Positions 16,267 to 23,096 of a stretch of DNA of 64,000 nt are shown in pieces. A model generated the notes under the pieces. That model searched no databases. It was given only the letters and a program-made list of their open reading frames with translations, and was not told the DNA's origin. This DNA is from Rhodobacteraceae bacterium WFHF2C18. GTDB lineage: Bacteria > Pseudomonadota > Alphaproteobacteria > Rhodobacterales > Rhodobacteraceae. The DNA is taken from positions 124,001-188,000 of the forward strand of contig NHTQ01000007.1 in NCBI GenBank assembly GCA_002166865.1. Direction: 5' to 3'. The first letter of the stretch is position 1. Each line of letters opens with the position of its first letter. Both the position numbers and the translations under genes were made by a program.

Positions 16267-16896
16267 GCAGGTTCCTGTCGATGGTCGATCGGCATCCGCC
16301 GGGTGGACTCCGGCACGGAGGGTTCCACCGGCTTCCGGCCGGACTCCGGCATCCGCGGGGTATCCACCCCGGGCGGCCGGTCAGATGTTTGAATTCACGA
16401 GGGTTTCGTGGCGTCGCGGCTGGACGCTGGAGTCCGGTGGCTTCCCAAAAATCCGGCCCTGTCGCTGGCGAAATGCCGAGCCAAGCCCGCCAGCATACGT
16501 TTCGGCCCGGAAAGGAACCGGAAAACAGAGGTTTGGCGGCCTGGACCCCCGCTGGACCCCAGAAGCCAGCCCCGGTGTCCACTTCAGAATGAGCGTCGGT
16601 TCGCCCGAGCGCACGACCCCGAGTATATCGCCATGGATAGCGCCAGCGGAGCGATCCGTCTCGCCGTCCGGTGTCTCGCAGGAAATTGTCTCACCGAAGC
16701 GTAAGCGCTTGACCAGAATTCCCACAATGATCGCGGGGTAGCCTGATGTATCGCTTGGCCTTTTCTTGCCAGCGCATGCTACATGCATTGATGTGTACGC
16801 GCGATTTGCAGTGGATCGCGAGGTTTCCGCCTCGGCTTGCCGGTCGGCGATGGGCAGTTATTCCGGCGTGGTACATTACACTGTCTTTCCGACGAC
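16267..16896. other. 630-bp gap without a supported gene, with short imperfect repeats
   Basis: The stretch separates the phage methyltransferases from the SbcCD-like pair. The first part (16,287-16,440) holds near-repeats built on GGACTCCGGCATCCGC-like units in both orientations. Further on are two close copies of a CTGGACCCC unit (about 16,541-16,560). The latter half is lower in GC and has no open frame with a ribosome site or recognisable family. It may be the left flank of inserted DNA; nothing more can be supported. Confidence 0.4.
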
Positions 16897-19800
16897 TTAT
16901 ACCAACGCGATAGCGGCTTTTTCGTTTAACGAAACGCAGTTCACGGCATCCCCTAGAGTAGCCTTCGCGATTTCCACGAGATGCTGGTGGTGCGTGAAGA
17001 ACAGTACCTGGGTCTTCTCGGCTAGCTGTCCCAATAGCCGAAATCCGGCCGCCGCCCTGTCATTATCGAAGTTGATGAACAGGTCGTCGGCGACAAACGG
17101 CAGCGCCTGCGCCCGCTCAAGATAATCTTCAATCGAGGCGACCCGCAGCGCCAGGTAAAGCTGATCGGCGGTGCCGGTGCTCATGCCGAACACCGGCACA
17201 ACGCTCTCATCGGGCCGCACCCCGGTGAGGTGGGCGTTGTCCTGGTCGTCAAAGTCCACGCGCAGGCTGGTGAACGAGCCGGCGGTCATGACCTGAAATA
17301 GCTGTCCTGCGCGCTTGAGCAGCGGCGCCTGCTTCTCCCGACGGTAGCGATCGATGGCCCATTGCAACAGGATAGCGGACGTTTTCACCCGAACGTACCG
17401 CTCGGCCACTTCGCCCATTTCAGTCAGCGCCTCTTCCCGGGCTGCCCCAGCCTGTGCGGCCGCATCATCGCCGCCGATGGCCTGGTACGCTTGGCGTGCC
17501 TGCGAGCGAACATCTCCTGCCTCGCCCTGCTGCTTTCTCAAGTCCTCCAGTTCCGCCTGAAGGGACTCCTCCCGGGCCGCCACTTCATCGATGGCCAGCC
17601 CCTCGCACTCGGCCTCCAGTTCGTCAACGGTCTTGCCGTCACCGTCCTGCTGAAGCTTTTCTGTGATCTTCTGCCGTTCCTCCCAAAGCGCCCGCTGATT
17701 GTCGGACCGCTCGATCGCGGCCTTCAGCTTCTCGTTGTTGTCGACGCCTGCGGTCTGCTTAAGGTGGGATATGGAAGCTGCCAATTCCCGCCGCTGACCT
17801 TCAAGCGTCTCGATCTGCTCTTTCAGGCCTTCAACGTCCTCGTCCTGCTTCTCCCGCAGTCCCTGAATCCGCTCGGCCTCGTTGAGCCGCGTCTCCAGCG
17901 CCGCAACAGCATCGTCCGCCACCTTATCAGCAAGGTCCGGTGCAACAACCTGCACAAGCTGACTGACAACATTTTCGAAGTCGGCAACGTCCCTTTGAAT
18001 CTTCTCGATGCGGTCGTGTCGCAGCGAATTGATCCGACTGGCCGTTTCCCGCATCTGATCGATAATGCCAATCTGGGCATCAACGGCTTCGGCAGCAGTA
18101 TCCGCGGCAAGGCCAAGATCCCCGAGCGCAGCAGCCCAATTTTCCTGCCATTCGGCCAGCACCTTCTTTGCCGCCTCAAGGTCTCGCTGACGCCGCGCTA
18201 CGAGCCTGCCGGCTTCCGCGACATCCTCTTCCAGCTGCGACTTCTTGTCGGCCGCGGCCTCGCGAACCCGCAGCTCTTCCGCTGCCCGTTCGACGACGAT
18301 GGTCAGGCCGTCCGCTTCCAGCGTGCCGACATCGGCACCCAGCGCAGCCAGTTCACCAATCAGCTGCTGCCTTGCCGCCTGCTCTTCTCCACGAGCGGCC
18401 TTCAGCGCGCTTTGAGCTTCGTCCCGATTCTCAATGGCCGCCAGCACCTCGTCACGGTCGTCCAACCATTCCAGCATGGCCTCAGGCGCTTCCGGCTCCA
18501 CCGGCGCCCCGCTCCACAGCGCGATCCAGTCGGATTTCAGCTGATCGCCTTCCTCCACAAGCTTCTTCTCATTGTCCTGCACCTGACCGAGGAGGGTCTC
18601 CTGCTCGCCGATCTTGCGCTTGATTTCGGCGATGCGACCGGCGGCTTCGGCATGGTCGAAGCGCCGGTCGGCCAGCTCGTCGGCCTTGATGACGGCTGGC
18701 TCGAAGGCGCTGGCCAGGTCCTCGATCTCGCCCTCATATTGCTCAGCCTGAGCCGGAGGGATCGGCTGACCCACAATGTGCTTGAGCTTCACCAGCTGCC
18801 AAACTGCATCTCGGCGACCGCGGGCGTCCTTCAGTTCTTCGGGGGTGACCACCTGCTCATCGCGTATCGCCCGCTCAAGGGCTGCAACGGTACCGTCCAG
18901 CTCCTGCTTAACGGACGCGGCTTGCCTCTGCGTCTCGTTCAGCCGTCGCTGCCAGTCATCCTGGGCTTTCCGTTGCGACTCTACCTTCGCCCTTGCCGGC
19001 ACACGCTTGCCGGTCAGTGCCCCTTCATCTGCAACACCGGGGTCAAGTGCACCAAGCCGCCGGGCAACCCGGCTCCTGGCGTTATTGAGACCCTCTTCCG
19101 CAGCGCGCACCCGACCGGCGATGTCTCCCTGTTCGCGGACGCTTTTGAGCGCAATGGCCAGCCGCGACGTGTCAACAGGCTCGCCAGCCTCGGCAAGCTC
19201 ATCCTTCAGCCCGGCATGCTCTTCCTTCGCTTCTTCCAGTAGTCGTGCCTTGCCGAAAACATCGCTCTCCAGCTCACCTTTCTGGTTGAGCAGCGATCGC
19301 ACGACGCTGACTTTCGGCCGCGGCGGAATGCGCTCGATCAGCGCAGCTGCGTTCCCATCCCGCCAGCCAAGTTCCGCGGCATCGTCTTTCAGCTTGCTTT
19401 CCGCCGCATGAAGCTCGGCCTCGCGCTTGGGCAGATCAGCCTTCTCAGCGCGAATCTCGATTCGTCTCTCGCAGGCCTGGCGGACATCCGCCGCCCGCTG
19501 GATCATCGTCTCGTCGTAAGTCAGCTTTTCCACCGCCTCTTCGGCGCGCTGAAGCTGTTCCGTCAGCGTGCCAATACGCGCAGCCGCCTCGGCATCCTTG
19601 CGCTCAGACTCGGCAACAAGCCCGGCCGCGTCCTCGGGCAGGGCAATCACGTCGCCGAGTTGCTCCAGAAGCCTGTCCAGCTCTTGCTTTCGCCGCACAT
19701 CCCGAAACACCCGTCGAATCCGGCTCAGCCGTTTCCGAGTGGTTGTTGCGTCGCTGATCGCCTTGTCGATGTTGCCGTAGGCCTCTTCCGCCTCGTCGTA

Positions 19801-20451
19801 CGCCTTTTTCAACTCCCGCCATTTTGCGGCACTGAGGGTCTGCTCGCGCAGCTCCCGCTGGGCGGCATCCAGCTTGTCTTCGGCAATGGAGAAATTGCGA
19901 TGCCGTGCGCGCCGCCCCGGACTCCATAAGCTGTCCGCTTCGGTGGAAAGTTGGGTCAATCGCTCCCGCAGACCTCCGATGCCGGCACCGGCGGAGAACA
20001 GCATCTGACCGACGTCGTCCTTGGCCTCCAGGATTTCCCGGCCGCCGGCTTCAAGGCGAGTGTGGTCAAGGCTGAACATGCGCTCGAAAAACTTCCGGTC
20101 TGCGCCTGCAAGGTAGGGGCGAAGCACCGCTTCCCCACCGGGCACCGGCGAACCTTCCGGTCCCAGCAGCGTGTCCTTGTTGCCTTTTCTCCGCAGCACC
20201 TCCAGCACCTCGCTGCCGTTCTCCAGAACGGCACCGATCCGCATACTGCCGTAGGCATGCAGAAACCCGTACGGTGTCTGCCCGTGGATACCGAACAGAA
20301 GATCCTCGATGGCGGACAGCGCCGTAGACTTACCGGCCTCATTCGGGCCGAAGATGATGTGGAAGTCCGACCTGCCGGCAGGCAGCTCAAGCGGCCTCTC
20401 GGTGAAGTGGCCGTAGCGCAGCAGATCAAGTCGTTGTATCCGCACGCTCAA
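16897..20451 (-). CDS. SMC/Rad50-like ATPase (YhaN/SbcC type) with long coiled coil
   Basis: The 1,184-aa product starts MSVRIQRLDLLRYGHFTERPLELPAG. It has a Walker A GPNEAGKST at residues 35-43, then about 800 residues of Glu/Ala/Arg/Leu-rich coiled coil with a hinge-like break, and a C-terminal head with the signature-like STGTADQLYLALR, Walker B LPFVADDLFINFDND and a switch region FFTHHQHL. This is the layout of Rad50/SbcC relatives, closest to YhaN. It overlaps the Mre11-like gene by 4 bp (ATGA), so the two should form a DNA end-processing complex. Whether it serves phage recombination, repair or defence cannot be told. Phage genomes usually carry smaller SbcC-like genes than this. Confidence 0.88.
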   Translation of the reverse strand: MSVRIQRLDLLRYGHFTERPLELPAGRSDFHIIFGPNEAGKSTALSAIEDLLFGIHGQTPYGFLHAYGSMRIGAVLENGSEVLEVLRRKGNKDTLLGPEGSPVPGGEAVLRPYLAGADRKFFERMFSLDHTRLEAGGREILEAKDDVGQMLFSAGAGIGGLRERLTQLSTEADSLWSPGRRARHRNFSIAEDKLDAAQRELREQTLSAAKWRELKKAYDEAEEAYGNIDKAISDATTTRKRLSRIRRVFRDVRRKQELDRLLEQLGDVIALPEDAAGLVAESERKDAEAAARIGTLTEQLQRAEEAVEKLTYDETMIQRAADVRQACERRIEIRAEKADLPKREAELHAAESKLKDDAAELGWRDGNAAALIERIPPRPKVSVVRSLLNQKGELESDVFGKARLLEEAKEEHAGLKDELAEAGEPVDTSRLAIALKSVREQGDIAGRVRAAEEGLNNARSRVARRLGALDPGVADEGALTGKRVPARAKVESQRKAQDDWQRRLNETQRQAASVKQELDGTVAALERAIRDEQVVTPEELKDARGRRDAVWQLVKLKHIVGQPIPPAQAEQYEGEIEDLASAFEPAVIKADELADRRFDHAEAAGRIAEIKRKIGEQETLLGQVQDNEKKLVEEGDQLKSDWIALWSGAPVEPEAPEAMLEWLDDRDEVLAAIENRDEAQSALKAARGEEQAARQQLIGELAALGADVGTLEADGLTIVVERAAEELRVREAAADKKSQLEEDVAEAGRLVARRQRDLEAAKKVLAEWQENWAAALGDLGLAADTAAEAVDAQIGIIDQMRETASRINSLRHDRIEKIQRDVADFENVVSQLVQVVAPDLADKVADDAVAALETRLNEAERIQGLREKQDEDVEGLKEQIETLEGQRRELAASISHLKQTAGVDNNEKLKAAIERSDNQRALWEERQKITEKLQQDGDGKTVDELEAECEGLAIDEVAAREESLQAELEDLRKQQGEAGDVRSQARQAYQAIGGDDAAAQAGAAREEALTEMGEVAERYVRVKTSAILLQWAIDRYRREKQAPLLKRAGQLFQVMTAGSFTSLRVDFDDQDNAHLTGVRPDESVVPVFGMSTGTADQLYLALRVASIEDYLERAQALPFVADDLFINFDNDRAAAGFRLLGQLAEKTQVLFFTHHQHLVEIAKATLGDAVNCVSLNEKAAIALV

Positions 20452-21719
20452 TCCCCCTGTGCCGTGAGCCGTGCGGAGAGATAGGGGGAAACCTTGCCGA
20501 TCAGCGCGGCATAATCGCCGTCAACTGCGGCCTTAAGCACGCTGTCGTCGATGTCGCCGCGCACCTCGTGGGGCAGCTGGCGCACCAGCTTGCCGATATC
20601 GTCCTCGATCTGCGCCAGCAGGGCATCGTCCCCGGTGGCTTCCTGCAATAGTCGCTGAAGCTCGCCGATGGCGTCTTCGCGCTCGGCCAGCGTCTCAGCA
20701 TCGACCTCCGGCTGGGTATTGATGACCACCTTCTCCACCCAAGCGACTTCGTCGCCGAGTCCAAGTGCACCGGCGCGGGCTTCGGCCAGCATCCGGACCT
20801 CGGAAGCAATAAGCTGATCGTGAACAGCGGTCCGCCCTTGAAGGACAATGCGGCAGGCCAGAAGCCGCCCGTCAGCCTCAGTCACGGCTGCTTCCACGGC
20901 ATCATGAATGCGATCAATCACGTCGCCGAAGCGCTCCGCATCGGCTAACGATACGGGCAACACTGCCCAGCGCACCACATCACAGGGGACTGTCGTCAAC
21001 CCGACGATGTCACCGTCTTCTACGGTGACGAGGCTTGCGCCCTTGGCGCCGGTCTCGCGGGCATGGCGGCCCTGAAGGTTGCCGGGGAAGACAACGTGAG
21101 GCTTTTCGCGCAGCACGCCTGCCTGATGTACGTGGCCGAGCGCCCAGTAGTCGTAGCCCTTGTAGGTGAGGTCTTCGATGGCGCACGGGGCATAGTTCTC
21201 ATGGCCGCCCATGCCGCCAAGGCCCGTGTGCAACACACCGATGTTGAAGGTGCCGGAAACGGGCGCCGGGTAGTCGGGGACAAGGTTGTCGGTGATGTCG
21301 CGCTGGCGGAAGCTCTGCCCGTGCAGCGCGACCTGCAGCTCGTCGAGTACATATGTCTCCGGCTTGCGTGTGCCGAAGACATGCACGTTATCGGGCAGTT
21401 CGAGCCGCCGGGTGATCTGGCTTTCGGCATCGTGGTTGCCGTGGAGCAGGTAGACCGGAATACCTTCCTTGTTCAGCCGCCCCATCTGCGCGGCAAAGAA
21501 CAGCCCGGTCTTGTAGTCCCGCCAGTCGCCATCATACAGGTCCCCGGCGATAATAAGGAAATCGACCTTTTCCTCGACGGCCAATCCAACCAGCATATCG
21601 AGCGCCTCGCGGGTCGCCGTGCGCACCCGCGCGACGGCGTTACCTTCCTGGCCTGCAAGGCCCCGTAGCGGGCTATCGAGATGAATGTCGGCGGCATGGA
21701 AAAAACGAAAGGAAGTCAT
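20448..21719 (-). CDS. Mre11/SbcD-like DNA exonuclease (YhaO type)
   Basis: The 423-aa product starts MTSFRFFHAADIHLDSPLRG. All metallophosphoesterase metal-binding motifs are present: D11-x-H13, GD at 59-60, GNHD at 94-97, H164 (VLHTG) and GHVH at 195-198. The C-terminal 180 residues are helical, ending in a segment that could bind the partner ATPase. The family cuts dsDNA ends in an ATP-dependent complex with a Rad50/SbcC-like partner, which is the next gene. The start has an upstream GGTTCCC-rich leader with a weak ribosome site; ATG at 21719 is chosen because the first strand and D-x-H motif begin there. Confidence 0.9.
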   Translation of the reverse strand: MTSFRFFHAADIHLDSPLRGLAGQEGNAVARVRTATREALDMLVGLAVEEKVDFLIIAGDLYDGDWRDYKTGLFFAAQMGRLNKEGIPVYLLHGNHDAESQITRRLELPDNVHVFGTRKPETYVLDELQVALHGQSFRQRDITDNLVPDYPAPVSGTFNIGVLHTGLGGMGGHENYAPCAIEDLTYKGYDYWALGHVHQAGVLREKPHVVFPGNLQGRHARETGAKGASLVTVEDGDIVGLTTVPCDVVRWAVLPVSLADAERFGDVIDRIHDAVEAAVTEADGRLLACRIVLQGRTAVHDQLIASEVRMLAEARAGALGLGDEVAWVEKVVINTQPEVDAETLAEREDAIGELQRLLQEATGDDALLAQIEDDIGKLVRQLPHEVRGDIDDSVLKAAVDGDYAALIGKVSPYLSARLTAQGD

Positions 21720-21900
21720 GGGAACCTGTCCGACGCCAGATTGTTCAATGCCTTAGTCTAGTGCTGGGCGTGAATGGTAAATGTGCGATGGGCGGCAGGT
21801 CCACCGGAAATAACGCCTTCGGTGCCAGCGACGCAGTCAGACTTGGGCCGGTCTGGTCCGCAACCCGCTCATTCGCCCTTGTCGCAGTGAACGTCTGGTC

Positions 21901-22323
21901 TCAGCCTGTTCGCTTGATCACGAACTCCATCGACCGCTTGCCTGGTACCCGCCTCCCGTTCAACCGCCATACGATGACCGCTATGCCGTATTGCCAGCGC
22001 CGGTTCGCCGTGGCGCGGCTGATGCCCAACTCCCAGCAAATGGGCTTCCACGGCGTCCGGTTGGCGCGCAGCCAGACGAGGCGAGCGTTGTCCTTCTCGA
22101 GCCAGCGCAGCCACAGCATCGCTTCCTCGGCCTCGGTGATCTGGCGAGGGCTCGGGCGCGGCCGGCGCATCTGCGGCTCCTGGCCGACGTGATCGGCGAA
22201 GCTGTGGAAGTACTCGGGCCAGGCGTTGAAGTACCCCTGCGGCTTCACCGCGGGCTGCTGCGCGAAGACGTCGGCTGCGAGTTCCAGGCGGTCCTGCACT
22301 TGCGCGATGGTCCAGTCAGTCAT
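21901..22323 (-). CDS. DUF6362-type phage protein with HTH
   Basis: The 140-aa product starts MTDWTIAQVQDRLELAADVFAQQP. It contains GYFNAWPEYFHSFADHVGQEP, a central EEAMLWLRWLEKDNARLVWLRANRTPWKPICWELGISRATANRRWQYG segment whose last part is a clear helix-turn-helix, and a basic end (RLNGRRVPGKRSMEFVI). This matches the DUF6362 family of small prophage proteins in Alphaproteobacteria. It may be a late-gene regulator, given that it comes at the end of the early operon, but this is speculation. The ATG at 22323 lies 8 bp inside the gene before it. Confidence 0.75.
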   Translation of the reverse strand: MTDWTIAQVQDRLELAADVFAQQPAVKPQGYFNAWPEYFHSFADHVGQEPQMRRPRPSPRQITEAEEAMLWLRWLEKDNARLVWLRANRTPWKPICWELGISRATANRRWQYGIAVIVWRLNGRRVPGKRSMEFVIKRTG

Positions 22324-22525
22324 GGCGCACCTCCCGGACCGCGGGTGGCTTGCCATAGAGCTTGTCCCCGAGTTGACGGATCAACTCGCGCTCCGGCCAG
22401 GTGAGCCGCTGGTCGTCCAGCGAGACCGCCAGCATCCGCTGTTCGTGCCAGCCCTCGCGCTTGACCTGCTCGGGGTCACGGCGGCGCCCGCCATAGCATT
22501 TGGGCGTGTAGCGCATCCTACTCAT
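22316..22525 (-). CDS. Small conserved phage protein, unknown
   Basis: The 69-aa product starts MSRMRYTPKCYGGRRRDPEQVKREGWHEQRMLAVSLDDQRLTWPERELIRQLGDKLYG. It is basic at the start and helical after residue 25. The ATG overlaps the resolvase stop (ATGA) and its end overlaps the DUF6362 gene by 8 bp, so it is part of the early operon. The W-P-E-R-E-L-I-x-Q-x-G-x-K-x-Y-G end recalls conserved small proteins seen next to DUF6362 genes. No function is known to me. Confidence 0.65.
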   Translation of the reverse strand: MSRMRYTPKCYGGRRRDPEQVKREGWHEQRMLAVSLDDQRLTWPERELIRQLGDKLYGKPPAVREVRHD

Positions 22526-23040
22526 GCCACGCCTCCTGCCGTCTCGATCGCCCAGAACAGGATGGCGATGGCGTCAGCCTCGTTGTCATCCGCGGGGCTG
22601 AAGCCCCGGGCGCGGGCCGCCGCGATCATCGCCTCCTTCGGCGCGTTCCCCTTTCCGGTAGCGTGGCGCTTGATCGTCCCAACCGGCACGCCCTGATAAG
22701 GCACGCCCGCCGTCTCGGCCCATGCGGTCAGGGTGGCGAGCAGGCCGCCGAAGACATGCGCCGCGTCGGTCCCCACATGCCGGCGCACCTCCTCGAAATG
22801 GATTGCGCCGATGGGTCCGGCATCCGCGGCCAGCCGTTCCAGCCAGGCGCGGAAGCGGACATAGCGCATGCCGCCGCCATCGTAGCGGCTCGGCCGGAAC
22901 GAGACCGTGCCGCTGGTGATCAGCCCGTCCGCGGCGCGGAGCGCCCAGCCGGTGGTCGTGCCGAGGTCGAGGGCGAGAAGGACTGGCGTTCCGCCCACAG
23001 GCGCAATCGCGGGCCACGGTGTGAAAGATGCATGGGCCAT
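22522..23040 (-). CDS. RuvC-like Holliday junction resolvase/endonuclease
   Basis: The 172-aa product starts MAHASFTPWPAIAPVGGTPVLLALDLGTTTGWALRAADG. The RNase H-fold acidic residues are visible: Asp in LALDLGTTTG, Glu in IHFEEVRRH and the acidic pair in DDNEADAIAI near the end; a lysine-bearing VGTIKRHATGKGNAPKEAM loop fits phage RuvC relatives. It would cut branched DNA before packaging. The start at 23040 is preferred because AAAGGAG lies 7 bases upstream; an ATG at 23100, overlapping the primase stop, would add 20 residues that look like linker. Confidence 0.85.
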   Translation of the reverse strand: MAHASFTPWPAIAPVGGTPVLLALDLGTTTGWALRAADGLITSGTVSFRPSRYDGGGMRYVRFRAWLERLAADAGPIGAIHFEEVRRHVGTDAAHVFGGLLATLTAWAETAGVPYQGVPVGTIKRHATGKGNAPKEAMIAAARARGFSPADDNEADAIAILFWAIETAGGVA

Positions 23041-23096
23041 CGGGGGCTCCTTTCCTGTCTGCTGCTCGATGGGGGGATCGGGGCGGCGCGCGGGGC

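Noticed and set aside
16381..16788. A 135-codon minus-strand frame in the gap before the Rad50-like gene
   Set aside because: No ribosome site, no family, unusual residue mix; kept as non-coding.
17362..19242. A 626-codon plus-strand open frame
   Set aside because: Complementary to the coiled coil of the Rad50-like gene; no ribosome site and no family.
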